A DNA stretch of 64,000 bases from Actinomyces sp. oral taxon 171 str. F0337. Its GTDB lineage: Bacteria > Actinomycetota > Actinomycetes > Actinomycetales > Actinomycetaceae. The notes beneath the pieces were generated by a model. It was not told where the DNA came from, searched no databases, and was given only the letters and a program-made list of their open reading frames with translations. The stretch covers positions 434,001 through 498,000 of the forward strand of contig NZ_CP040005.1 in the NCBI RefSeq assembly GCF_005696555.1. The letters are read 5' to 3'. Positions 10,972 to 19,673 of the stretch are shown here, in pieces. The position numbers were made by a program, and so were the translations under genes. How positions within the stretch are numbered: the first letter of the stretch is position 1; each line of letters opens with the position of its first letter.

Positions 10972-11137
10972 GTTCGTTCATCCGGGGCGACGTCGGAGAC
11001 GGGATGGTGAACGGTGCCCATCGGAGAACACGAATCGGCACCGTGCTCGCCACTACAGTGACGAAGGGCCGATGGCGAGGGCTTAGGTCGCTTTCCCATC
11101 GTGCCGGAGACGTGCAGCAGCGTGGAAGGTGCCGAGC

Positions 11138-12388
11138 ATGGAATGGCAGGACAACGGCCTCAGCGACGGTCGTGGGGACCTGTTCGACGAGACGCTGGGC
11201 CAGTCGATGCGGTGGCGGGCGACGGAGACGAGCGATGGGCGCCTGCTCCTGCGACGCTCGGTGGTGATCCGCTGCTGCGCACTGGTGGCGCTCGTGGTGG
11301 GGGTGCCCGGCATGATCTACAACGCTCTGCCGCTGATGAGCCCCTACATCACCGAGCATGAAGTCAAGGACACCATGGCCGTGGTGATCATGTTCGGCAT
11401 CCCAGTGGTCTGGGCGATCAATGTCCTGCGGCGTCAGACGGTGCTGAGTAAGGACGGCATCGCTATGCGACGCCTGCTGTTCACCGAACGGCGCCCCTGG
11501 GAGTCGGTGGCATCGAGGCTCACGCTGTCGACGCTCGATCTGACTGAGGGGCCGTCGTCGCCCAGCGGATTCATTGAGCGGACTCGGATCGCGATCGAGA
11601 ATGGTGACGGTGATGACGCCATCAGGCTTCCCGGATGCGTCATCGGGATGACCTGGGGAAAGTCCCGCGACCGCGCTTCTGCGGCTGTGAGGGACCTGCA
11701 GTACTACATCTATGCGCGGGGGTGGGGTGTCTCGGAGGATGCCGCTGTCAGCGAGGCCCCCCATCTCGTGGAGGCCCGAGGCCGGCACGGGGCGGAGAAG
11801 ACGCTGCAGCGCAGCCGCCTGGTGCTCTGCACCCCGGTCTGGCGCAGAATCAAGGAGCACCTGTGCAACGGCGGGCTCTTCCTCATCGGCATGGGGGTGC
11901 TGGTCATGGTGATCGGTGGTCAGCAGCTGTTCTTCGAGACAAAGCCGCTCAGTGGATCGGATATCGCCTTCGCGGTGTTCTGCCTTCTGCTCGGGCCGGT
12001 CACCATGGCATATCCGCTCCACAAGATCTACGGGTGCTTCCAACGAGTCGTCGTGGACGAACGTGGGATTCGCGCCGGAAGACGCTCGTGCGTCTGGCCG
12101 GAGTCCCGCTCGGGACTGTTCGTCGCCGGGGACCGAATCTTCGTCGTCCACGGCAACGGGAGGCACCTGGCCCTGGATGGTGCCGGTGTCACGTGGGGGA
12201 GCTTTCAGCGACGGCAGGAGCAGCTGGTCGCCAGATGCGAGGCGATCTGGCTCTGGGGGGTCGCCCATGGCGCCACCCGGGAAACCGGTCGTTATGTTCC
12301 CCTTGGGAATGCCGGCATGCAGGAGGAGCGGGAGATTCTCGAACGCGGGATCGGATTAGCGGTTCCTCATCGAGGTCAGCCCGCTTGA
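11138..12388 (+). CDS. Membrane protein with two TM plus PH-like modules
   Basis: The protein has about 416 residues. I start it at ATG 11138, which has GGAAGG 8 nt upstream; a GTG at 11129 in the same frame lacks spacing for that site. Two pairs of hydrophobic segments (about residues 43-90, and again near 250-300) are each followed by a beta-rich cytosolic part. VLSKDGIAMRRLLF with RRPWESV in the first half and VVVDERGIRAGRRS with VWPES in the second look like bacterial PH-type domains. The overall design matches the protein encoded at 2116-3813. The last 13 bp overlap the convergent gene at 12376. Function unknown. Confidence 0.72.
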   Translation: MEWQDNGLSDGRGDLFDETLGQSMRWRATETSDGRLLLRRSVVIRCCALVALVVGVPGMIYNALPLMSPYITEHEVKDTMAVVIMFGIPVVWAINVLRRQTVLSKDGIAMRRLLFTERRPWESVASRLTLSTLDLTEGPSSPSGFIERTRIAIENGDGDDAIRLPGCVIGMTWGKSRDRASAAVRDLQYYIYARGWGVSEDAAVSEAPHLVEARGRHGAEKTLQRSRLVLCTPVWRRIKEHLCNGGLFLIGMGVLVMVIGGQQLFFETKPLSGSDIAFAVFCLLLGPVTMAYPLHKIYGCFQRVVVDERGIRAGRRSCVWPESRSGLFVAGDRIFVVHGNGRHLALDGAGVTWGSFQRRQEQLVARCEAIWLWGVAHGATRETGRYVPLGNAGMQEEREILERGIGLAVPHRGQPA

Positions 12389-12981
12389 TTCTGTGCGGCC
12401 AGGGCCTGGTGGCGTCGGACGAGGAGGATGATGGCGATGATCCAGCAGGCCGAGCCAACGCCTAGACCGGCTACGAGTGGCCATGTGAACATGCCGAGGG
12501 TGGGTTCTGGGATCATGCGAATCGGGTCGTCGTCGCCCAGGCCATCACATGAGACCCGGTACTCTCCTGACGTCGTCGCTGTGAACTTCAGGACGGAGTG
12601 ATATGCAGAACCCTCGGTTGTGATGCGTGTTCCGGTGCTGCGGGTGGTAGCGATGTCCTTACCCTCAGAGGTGGTGATGGAGCAGATGTCGACGAACTCA
12701 CCGTCCTCTACGTACAGGGTGCGCTCGTCACCTGCGCTTAAGGTGATTCGCTGGCCGTTGGAGATGACATCTCCGTCGGTGGCGGTGTTAACGGCGACGA
12801 CTGCAAAACCGATTCCTACGACGCTGAGACCCAGGATTGGGCCGGCCACGAACAGAAGGATCGCTCCGACCAGCTTCCCGGTGTGTGTCGGGCGGGGGCG
12901 CGGATACCCGTATGGAGGCGCAGCCTGATACTGAGGCTGGTAGGGAGGCTGGTACGGCTGCTGGTGTGGAGGGGTCGACAT
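12376..12981 (-). CDS. Small membrane protein with Pro/Tyr/Gln-rich N-terminus
   Basis: The protein has 201 residues. The first 30 are a Pro/Gln/Tyr repeat (units like PPYQPQYQ), probably cytoplasmic. A first membrane helix follows (LVGAILLFVAGPILGLSVVG). Then comes an extracytoplasmic domain of about 110 residues with two cysteines (DICSITT and RVSCDGL), and a second helix near the C-terminus (WPLVAGLGVGSACWIIAIIL). The low-complexity N-terminus resembles the tails of the LppM-like proteins nearby but at the other end of the protein. It overlaps the convergent gene by 13 bp. No family recognised. Confidence 0.72.
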   Translation of the reverse strand: MSTPPHQQPYQPPYQPQYQAAPPYGYPRPRPTHTGKLVGAILLFVAGPILGLSVVGIGFAVVAVNTATDGDVISNGQRITLSAGDERTLYVEDGEFVDICSITTSEGKDIATTRSTGTRITTEGSAYHSVLKFTATTSGEYRVSCDGLGDDDPIRMIPEPTLGMFTWPLVAGLGVGSACWIIAIILLVRRHQALAAQNQAG

Positions 12982-13059
12982 CGGTCCGTTTTCTGGGTGT
13001 GCTTCAGTTGTTGTCGTAGCGTAGCAAGTCAGGCTTTCGGTGAAGCGGCCTTAGGTGCC

Positions 13060-13437
13060 TCAGCCGTCGTCTCCCTCGACGAAGGAGACTCCGTGCTCGT
13101 CGGCAGCGCGGAGCAATCGCTTGTCGCGTGTCCACAGGCTGGCGCCAGGGACCAGCATGACGGAGCCGAGCAGGTGCGCATCGACGGGGCTGAGGCCCCG
13201 GCCCCACAGCGCACGCGTTGCGACCAGAGCCAGCAGCTCGTCATGTGAGAGGGTCGGGAACTGGTGGAGGTGCGACAAGTGCTTGAGGACGTCGTCTCTG
13301 GCTTTGAGTGAACCCATCGCCAGCTCCTCCACCACGAGTGGATGGGCCCCGATCTCGTCCTCGTGCAGCAGGTTGACGAGTACTGGATCCGAGTGGTGGA
13401 AGTGATCGATCCATACCGATGTGTCGACGAGGATCAC
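13060..13437 (-). CDS. vapC: VapC-type PIN-domain ribonuclease toxin
   Basis: This 125-residue single PIN domain is the length expected of VapC toxins, which cleave specific RNAs. The acidic metal ligands are visible: D5 (VDTSVWIDH), E37 or E38 (LVVEELA), D86 (LSPVDAHLL) and D105 (TRDKRLL). The GTG start at 13437 overlaps the antitoxin stop as GTGA, so translation is coupled. The upstream partner is a 65-residue VapB. Toxicity is inferred from the family. Confidence 0.9.
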   Translation of the reverse strand: MILVDTSVWIDHFHHSDPVLVNLLHEDEIGAHPLVVEELAMGSLKARDDVLKHLSHLHQFPTLSHDELLALVATRALWGRGLSPVDAHLLGSVMLVPGASLWTRDKRLLRAADEHGVSFVEGDDG

Positions 13438-13631
13438 CGGCTGGCGCTCCGACGTCGTGGAGCGGCGCTCGCCTTCCGATCAGAGCCGCCGAGAGCTGCG
13501 AGGCGACGTGCACTCTCCACCCTGACCAGGGTCTCCAGGCCGGCGCGCAGCAGCTCGGTGCGCTCAGTGATGCCCGTGAGCTCCTGAGCGTTGGCAATGA
13601 GCTCGTCGCTGAGTGTCACAGTGGTTCGCAC
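13434..13631 (-). CDS. vapB: VapB-type ribbon-helix-helix antitoxin
   Basis: The longest frame here runs back to 13868, but the real start is almost certainly the GTG at 13631, with GGAGG 4 nt upstream. That gives 65 residues. VRTTVTLSDELIANAQELTG is a typical ribbon-helix-helix opening (strand then helix), and the next segment TERTELLRAGLETLV matches the VapB helix. The basic C-terminal tail (KASAAPRRRSASR) would contact the toxin. It should neutralise VapC and repress its own promoter. The stop overlaps the vapC start. Confidence 0.85.
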   Translation of the reverse strand: MRTTVTLSDELIANAQELTGITERTELLRAGLETLVRVESARRLAALGGSDRKASAAPRRRSASR

Positions 13632-13640
13632 GATACCTCC

Positions 13641-13668
13641 TGCATCATTTCTGTCATCAGATGGTGCA
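13641..13668 (-). promoter_or_regulatory. Candidate VapB operator
   Basis: TGCATCAT (13641-13648) and ATGGTGCA (13661-13668) form an inverted repeat matching at 7 of 8 bases, with 12 bp between the arms. It ends 10 bp before the vapB GTG. Autorepression is usual for this class. The assignment is inference. Confidence 0.45.
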
Positions 13669-13839
13669 GATTCTAGTGCGTCTGCCCTGTGATGGCCAGT
13701 GGTCGTCATGAGCTGACCGATCTCTCTCGACGGGGCGGGCAGCCACTGCGGGCCGGTGGTGATGCCGGATAGTGGGATGGGGATGAATAGGAAGAGATGG
13801 GCCCTCGTCCTAGAGGTCACCGCTGTGTAACGTGCCGTC

Positions 13840-14667
13840 ATGCACGAGTACTCACCTGACGGGCTCATGTCGTCCGACTCCGCTCGGGCTGTTCCGGGCG
13901 CTGACGGCGCGCAGACGGGTCAGCCGCTTGACGAGACCTCCGCCGACCTGGCGCTGCGAGCCGCCCGGTACCTGCGCACCCATTTCCGCGAACGTGTCAC
14001 CATCGGGGACCTCTCGGCGTGCCTCGCCTACAGCCCCTCCCACCTCACCCGGGTCTTCACGGCCGCCGTCGGCACCTCGCCCATGGACTACCTGGCCGCC
14101 TGGAGACTGCATGAGGCCAAGCACCTCCTCATCACCCACCGGTTGGGCGTGGCCGAGACCTGCCACGAGGTCGGCTACACCTCGGTGGGCACCTTCAGTC
14201 GCCGCTTCCTGCGCGACGTCGGGACCCCGCCCGGCGCTCTGCGCCGCATCGCCGACCGGGTCGCCGAGCGAACCCAACCACCCGTGAGCCTCCTGGTCCC
14301 GGTGGTGGCAAGGATCCGCATCCGCCCGGAAGTCCCTGAGGAGATGCGCCGCACGCTCGGACCCGCCCCCTATCAGTGGATCGGGACCTTTCCCCGCCCA
14401 GTCCCCAGCGGGTTGCCGGCCACCGGGACGCTGCGTCGCGGTATTGACGAGGTGGAGCTGCCCGTGGTCCCAGGCTCCCCCTGGATCCTCGCCACCATCT
14501 TTCCCGACGGCGCCGACGTCCACGAGCAACTCGCCCCCACACGCCCCCTCGTCGCGCGGCTGCGTGTCCCTGAGGAGCCTGTCGTCGGCCCCGTCACCCT
14601 GCCGGTGCGCGCAGCCCTTCCCTGGGATCCGGCGGTCCTCGTGGCCCTGGCGGCGATGGTGGTGTGA
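13840..14667 (+). CDS. AraC-family transcriptional regulator, N-terminal HTH
   Basis: The protein has 275 residues. The double helix-turn-helix of the AraC family lies N-terminally, about residues 35-130 (YLRTHFRERVTIGDLSACLA, then CHEVGYTSVGTFSRRFLRD). The C-terminal 140 residues form a separate domain that could bind an effector, as in Rob/SoxS-type proteins with C-terminal sensor domains. The ATG at 13840 has no clear ribosome site; an in-frame ATG at 13867 is an alternative. The next gene, a VOC protein on the same strand 126 bp away, is a possible target. Confidence 0.85.
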   Translation: MHEYSPDGLMSSDSARAVPGADGAQTGQPLDETSADLALRAARYLRTHFRERVTIGDLSACLAYSPSHLTRVFTAAVGTSPMDYLAAWRLHEAKHLLITHRLGVAETCHEVGYTSVGTFSRRFLRDVGTPPGALRRIADRVAERTQPPVSLLVPVVARIRIRPEVPEEMRRTLGPAPYQWIGTFPRPVPSGLPATGTLRRGIDEVELPVVPGSPWILATIFPDGADVHEQLAPTRPLVARLRVPEEPVVGPVTLPVRAALPWDPAVLVALAAMVV

Positions 14668-14793
14668 CGGTCGTCCTCGGCCCCGTAGGTCAGGACAGCA
14701 GGATCGGAGTCGTTGGCGGCGTACCGGTCGGTCTACCGTCGAGGAACGTCAGGACGTCCCTCGACATGCAGCCGGACACGTAAGGAGCCACTG

Positions 14794-15573
14794 ATGACCG
14801 ACACCACCGCCAACGCCCAGCCCGCCGAGCGCCTTGCCGGCTTTCCCTGCTGGATCGAGCTGTACTCCCCGGACATCGACGCCTCGGCCGCGTTCTACCG
14901 AGACCTTCTCGGCTGGGAGATCACCCGTGCAGAACCGGGCGGGCCGCTGACCACCGAGGTGCATCACGACGGTCGGCTCATCGGCTCCTTCGAACCCGCC
15001 GAAGCGGCGCCCGGGGACCCTGGCTGGCAGGTGAGCTTCATGGTCGACGACGTCCGCACCGCCGCCGGAGCCGCCGAGAGCGCCGGTGGGAGCGTCGTTG
15101 TGGAGCCCACTGACGTCACGGAGACCATGGCCTACGCCCTTGCCTCCGACCCCGACGGCAACGTCGTCGGGCTCCTGGAGGACGAGGACTGCGAGGGGCC
15201 CTACCCCTACCATGCCGGGATGCCGGTGTGGTTCGACGTCCTGGCCAGTGACCTGGAGCCGGCTGAGCGCTTCTACCGGGAGGTCGCCGGGTGGCCCACC
15301 CGCCGGCTGACCATCGCCGACCAGGAGCAGGACTTCTACACGAGCGTCGTCGGGGGCAGATCCGTGAGCGGCGTCGGTCGGGCCGGCTACTTCGGTGAGG
15401 AGGTCCCCTCGCGCTGGCGCATCTACTTCGGGGTTGAGGACACAGACGCCGCAGCCCGGCGTGTGCGTGAGCTCGGGGGAGCCGTCATCGTCGAGCCCAT
15501 CGACTTCACGTTCGGGCGCATGGTGGAGGTCGCCGACCCGCACGGTGCGCGCTTCCTGCTCACCACGTTCTGA
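14794..15573 (+). CDS. Two-domain VOC (glyoxalase/bleomycin-resistance-like) protein
   Basis: This 259-residue protein consists of two tandem VOC modules, roughly residues 12-125 and 135-258. The first opens FPCWIELYSPDIDASAAFYR and the second MPVWFDVLASDLEPAERFYR. Each ends with a beta strand of the type DPDGNVVGLLE or DPHGARFLLT. Such proteins act on or bind small molecules; the substrate cannot be told. ATG 14794 has AAGGAG 7 nt upstream and is preferred over longer frames. It follows the AraC-type regulator. Confidence 0.88.
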   Translation: MTDTTANAQPAERLAGFPCWIELYSPDIDASAAFYRDLLGWEITRAEPGGPLTTEVHHDGRLIGSFEPAEAAPGDPGWQVSFMVDDVRTAAGAAESAGGSVVVEPTDVTETMAYALASDPDGNVVGLLEDEDCEGPYPYHAGMPVWFDVLASDLEPAERFYREVAGWPTRRLTIADQEQDFYTSVVGGRSVSGVGRAGYFGEEVPSRWRIYFGVEDTDAAARRVRELGGAVIVEPIDFTFGRMVEVADPHGARFLLTTF

Positions 15574-15694
15574 TCCTCACGCAATAGCCGGGCGGGGCCA
15601 CTGGTGGTCCCGCCCGGCTGCGTCCGGGAAGCGAAGGCGCTGAGAGAAAGGTGAAGGGAGAAGGAAGCACCCTCATGGCCGGACGCGGCCCAGA

Positions 15695-18010
15695 TTACTC
15701 CACCTGCTGGCTCTCGGCGCCCCCGTCCGCGTCGGAGGCCGCGTCCGCCGTAACTTCCGCGGGGCCCAGCAGCGCCAGGATCCGCTCGGTCTGCCACGGC
15801 AGGATCCCGCCCTCACCGAAGACCAGCTGGGCCTCATCCGGGTCCTCGACGACGTCGTCGGCCAGGAGCCCCAGAAGGTGCGCCAGCGGCATGCGCCGCC
15901 CCTCCAGCAGGTCGAGCAGGTGCGCCAGGACCCGGTTACTGCTGCGATCCAGGTTCGCCACCTGGTGCTCGCCCACCCCCACGGGCAGGTCCCACCAGAT
16001 GAGGCGGCGCTCAGCGAGGTCGATGACGAACGGGGTCGCGTTGAACGTGGGTGAGATCAGGTCGAGGCGCTGCATGACGGTGGAGGCCTCGAAGACCTCC
16101 CCGCTCTGCGGGTCCGCGCCGCGGGCCATCGCCCCCGCCCAGCACTCGGGCACCTCACTGAGCCGGTGGTGGGAGAAGGAGTGGACCGTCATGACGACGT
16201 AGCGCCACCCCAGCCGCAGCGCCTCGGCCAGGGTGACGTCAATGAACTCGGCCGCCCCGTCGGGCGCCGAGGTGAGATCGCCCGAGTGCACGGCCGCCGT
16301 CGAGCGCAGGTTGTAGTAGGCGATCTGCTCGGTGCGCGTGAAGTCCTCGGAGACGAAGAAGGCCGACAGGTCCAGGTCCACGCGCGTCTCCCGGCTGTTC
16401 ACGGTGGCAGGAGGACCAGAGGGCCCCGGGGCCTCGGGTGGGGCCTTGGGCAGGTCACGCCAGTGCAGGAAGAAGCGGATCGTCTCGCCCTCGGGCAGGG
16501 GCATCCGGGTGCCGCGCCCCGCCGTGCGCAGGCCCGGCGAGGCCGAGCGCAGTCCCACCGGAGCCGTGTAGCCCTCGTACATCCCCTGGTCGACGGCGAT
16601 CCGCCCCAGGTGCTTCCGCCGGCGCAGGGCCTCCTCGACGGCGCGAACCACCGCCGCGTCGGCGGGGCCGGGGCGGCGGGTGGAGGGGATGAGCGTCGTC
16701 TTGGTGCCCGTGGCCGCCTTGATGGCAACGACCCGCCACGGCAGCGTGTCCGGTCCGGGGGAGGCGAAGTACTCCCACAGGCGCACCAGGACGGGCAGGG
16801 AGACCTCGGGCGCGACTCGGGCGAACTCGGCGACCACGCGCTCGCGGGCGGCGTCATCGGCGCACAGTCGCAGCAGGTGGTTGAGCCGGCGGGCGAAGAC
16901 CCCTGGGCGGGCGGCCAGCAGACGAAGGGCGTCATCGACGTCGCGGCTCGCCAGCACCTCCTCCAGGTGGGAGGTGAAACCCGCTTCGGCGCCCCCGGAG
17001 GCGACCTGGCGCAGGAGCGCGGCGGCACGCGGGAAACGACGCGCGTAGTCGCCGGGGCGCAGGTGACGGGCCAGCCGCTTCCACCGCTCGGAGCGCCGAG
17101 CCATCTCCTCGGCGGAGTCCCGGCCGTCCTGGACCCGCCCGACGGCGTCGAGCAGTCCCAGCAGCCGGCGCCGCTGGGCGCGGGAGAAGGAGGGGAACCG
17201 GCACGGCTCGGCCAGGGAGGTATCACCACCCGCCATGGCGACCGCCAGGCGCAGCACGTCGGTGACGGTGCGGTAGGAGGCGGAGAAGTCCAGGTCCGGG
17301 AAGGTGACAGTGAAGACGGCGAGATTCTCCTTGACCGTCATGTGTGGTGCCCACTTGGGGCCGAAGTCGCGCAGGGCCGTCAGGTCGGCGCGGTCCTGGG
17401 CGCTGAAGGGTGTTGCTTGGGCGACGAGGTCGGCCACGATCCGCTTCAGGTCCTGCTGCGTGGCCAGGCCCAGCTCGGTGAGGGCACTGTCGTCTCCCGG
17501 CAGGGGCTCGCGGGGACTGGGCCGGTAGCCCGGCAGGATCCGGGCCCCCACGACGTCGCCCAGGTAGTGCAGGGCGGCGTTGACCAGCAGCGTGGCCTCG
17601 GAGGCGGTGCGGACCTGGACGGGGAAGTCGGGGTAGAAGGGCCGGTACTCGGCGGCCGGGGAGCCGGAGGTGAGGCGGGCGGCGGCATTGACCAGCGCCC
17701 ACGCCTGCTCGGGGGTGGTGAGCTCCTCCCGGGCCGGGGAGGACAGCCGGTAGCCCAGGGCCCGCAGTGTGGTCAGGGCCGTGTCGATACCCGCGTCGCT
17801 GCCCCGCTGCGGCGCGGGCGCCTCATCCCGCGACGCCCTGGAGGACGACGCCACTGGCCCTCCGGCGACGGGCGGGACGTAGACGGCCCCGAGACGGCGG
17901 ATCGTCACCGCGTTGAGCTCCGCGGCGGCCTCAGTGCCAGGGTCAGGGGCGGCCGCCTTGCCGGCTCCTGCATCGAGTGACCTCCTGACAGGGGACTGAT
18001 CGACTTCCAC
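15695..18010 (-). CDS. Large protein with TerD-like C-terminal domain
   Basis: The protein has 771 residues from a GTG start at 18010 (GGAGG 5 nt upstream). The middle (WKRLARHLRPGDY, then RPGVFARRLNHLLRLC) is helical. The part from about residue 540 onward (RVDLDLSAFFVSEDF, then YNLRSTAAVHSGDLTSAPDG, then ECWAGAMAR) is TerD-like. The whole resembles actinobacterial and myxobacterial proteins annotated as the MXAN_6230/SCO0854 family, which I recall as carrying a RING-type zinc finger. Only three cysteines are present here, so that finger is absent. TerD-type domains bind calcium and belong to stress systems; the role here is unknown. A C-terminal extension (HLLDLLEGRRMPLAHLL) is extra. Confidence 0.75.
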   Translation of the reverse strand: MEVDQSPVRRSLDAGAGKAAAPDPGTEAAAELNAVTIRRLGAVYVPPVAGGPVASSSRASRDEAPAPQRGSDAGIDTALTTLRALGYRLSSPAREELTTPEQAWALVNAAARLTSGSPAAEYRPFYPDFPVQVRTASEATLLVNAALHYLGDVVGARILPGYRPSPREPLPGDDSALTELGLATQQDLKRIVADLVAQATPFSAQDRADLTALRDFGPKWAPHMTVKENLAVFTVTFPDLDFSASYRTVTDVLRLAVAMAGGDTSLAEPCRFPSFSRAQRRRLLGLLDAVGRVQDGRDSAEEMARRSERWKRLARHLRPGDYARRFPRAAALLRQVASGGAEAGFTSHLEEVLASRDVDDALRLLAARPGVFARRLNHLLRLCADDAARERVVAEFARVAPEVSLPVLVRLWEYFASPGPDTLPWRVVAIKAATGTKTTLIPSTRRPGPADAAVVRAVEEALRRRKHLGRIAVDQGMYEGYTAPVGLRSASPGLRTAGRGTRMPLPEGETIRFFLHWRDLPKAPPEAPGPSGPPATVNSRETRVDLDLSAFFVSEDFTRTEQIAYYNLRSTAAVHSGDLTSAPDGAAEFIDVTLAEALRLGWRYVVMTVHSFSHHRLSEVPECWAGAMARGADPQSGEVFEASTVMQRLDLISPTFNATPFVIDLAERRLIWWDLPVGVGEHQVANLDRSSNRVLAHLLDLLEGRRMPLAHLLGLLADDVVEDPDEAQLVFGEGGILPWQTERILALLGPAEVTADAASDADGGAESQQVE

Positions 18011-18113
18011 CCGGGCCTCCTGATGCCTTGCTGTCCGAGGCCTCGACGCCCCGGAGTCGACGCGAGCCTAGTTGTACTTCCTCAGGTGGTGGGGGAGAGG
18101 CGGCTGGGCTGCC

Positions 18114-19463
18114 TCAGAAACGTCCGTAGGAGCTCTCCAGGAGCGTCTTGAGGGAGTCGATCTCCACCTCCACCGAGCTGAAGCCGCTTGACACCATGAC
18201 GCCCTGGTCCCCGACCTGGAACAGACGCATGAAGTACCCGTCGTTCGTGGCGCGCAACCCGTAGGGGAAGCCGTAACGCTGCTCCAGTGCCTGGGCGATC
18301 CGCCAGGCGTAGTCGGCGACGTGGCGCTGGTCGAAGCACAGACGATCCTCCGCTTCCCGCTCGGAGTGAGTGACCACCTCGATGCACCAGGTGCCGGAGA
18401 ACCGCGACCGCTCCGCGACCCAGCCGTCTCCGCGCAGGATGGGCTCGTCCCACCGGGTATCGGGGCGTCCGCCGAGTCCCCTGAGCACGCTCTCGACGGC
18501 TGCTCCACTGAGGACCTGCTCGACGACGGAGAGGACCTGGGGGATGAACAGTCCGATCCGCATCGGGATGACCCGCCAGTTCACCGGAGGTCGGTCGGGA
18601 CCGGTGGGAGCGGGTGTGGAGGCGGCCAGCCTGCGAAGCTCGTCCATCGTCATTGCGGGTCCGGGCGAGTCCATTCCCCGGTCCTCCAGAAGGAACTCGA
18701 TATCGTCCCTTTCCCCCTCATTCTCGTTCCCGCCGGGGCTGGCGGCGAAGACACCGTAGTCGCCGAAGCCCTCGGAGCCGGCGAAGCGAATGTCGATGAG
18801 AGGGCGCCCTCCGGCCAGGCCGGCGACGACGTTGCGCATACTGATCTGGCCCCCCTCGCTCCTGAGGAGGTCGCGCGGGATGAGGACCTGGTCCCCGGTG
18901 GTCTCGGCGGTGACCATGAGGCCGTCGACCGTGCCGGTGAAGGAGACCAGGCCCAGTCCGGAGTCCCCCATGTCCCATCGGAAGGTGAAGGGGCGGCGCC
19001 ACTGCGGAGGCATGAGGGCCATGTCGTTGGGCAGGGCGCCGAGGGTCTTCGCCGTGGTCTCCTCGAACAGGTCCCAGTTGACGACGTAGGCCTCGCCGGG
19101 TCCCCACCAGTCGGTCACCTCGCTGCCGAGGTCCACCCTCCACAGGTAGGGGTACAGCTCGGCATCGCCGTACTTGTAGATCAGGCGCTCCTGGGTGTCG
19201 ATGGGGAACCCTCGGTTGTAGGAGTCCACGGTCAAGGAGTACTCCTCGCCCCACGGGCGGTAGCGCGGCTCGACCTCGATGACTCGTTGCCCGAGCCGCC
19301 AGCGGAAGAAGACATTGGGGCCGTACATGGACAAGGAGCCCTCACCCAGGAACTCCGCCGTCTCGAGCAGGAACCGGTGGACGTCCGCCTCGGTCAGGGT
19401 GGTGCCCATGAGCGCGGCCACACGGTTGAACATCTCCACCTCGGGGTTCACGTCGTTGTTCAC
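18114..19463 (-). CDS. Unknown soluble protein
   Basis: I begin at GTG 19463 (VNNDVNPEVEMFNRV), which has GGAG 6 nt upstream; the open frame extends to 19592 but that part has a non-coding character. The product is about 449 residues, acidic and soluble, with no signal peptide or membrane helix. It may have two related lobes. The first is around MFNRVAALMGTTLTEADVHR with WRVDLGSEVTDWWGPGEAY. The second, C-terminal lobe contains FSGTWCIEVVTHSEREAED and YAWRIAQALEQRYGFPYGLR. I do not recognise the family. It lies upstream of, and in the same orientation as, the TerD-like gene. Confidence 0.7.
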   Translation of the reverse strand: MNNDVNPEVEMFNRVAALMGTTLTEADVHRFLLETAEFLGEGSLSMYGPNVFFRWRLGQRVIEVEPRYRPWGEEYSLTVDSYNRGFPIDTQERLIYKYGDAELYPYLWRVDLGSEVTDWWGPGEAYVVNWDLFEETTAKTLGALPNDMALMPPQWRRPFTFRWDMGDSGLGLVSFTGTVDGLMVTAETTGDQVLIPRDLLRSEGGQISMRNVVAGLAGGRPLIDIRFAGSEGFGDYGVFAASPGGNENEGERDDIEFLLEDRGMDSPGPAMTMDELRRLAASTPAPTGPDRPPVNWRVIPMRIGLFIPQVLSVVEQVLSGAAVESVLRGLGGRPDTRWDEPILRGDGWVAERSRFSGTWCIEVVTHSEREAEDRLCFDQRHVADYAWRIAQALEQRYGFPYGLRATNDGYFMRLFQVGDQGVMVSSGFSSVEVEIDSLKTLLESSYGRF

Positions 19464-19673
19464 CAGGTTCTCCGTCCGCCTCGCTTCCAGTCGTCGTCCC
19501 CAGAGTAATTCGCCGTTGTGCGGATTTCGCTTACTCGGCCTGCTCACTGGGGGCGGTCGCCCGGGACCGGTGAACCGCGGCTCTCCCATCAATCAGGGAT
19601 ATGTGCCCGTCCCAGGGCGCGCGGTGCCCGCGATTCCGGGCCTCATGCGGCCTTCATCATCTAGGCTGTCGCC

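Noticed and set aside
8865-11099. Long minus-strand open frame (744 codons) opposite pckG
   Set aside because: Gly/Val/Asp/Leu-rich antisense of a strongly recognised gene, typical of high-GC codon bias; no family motif.
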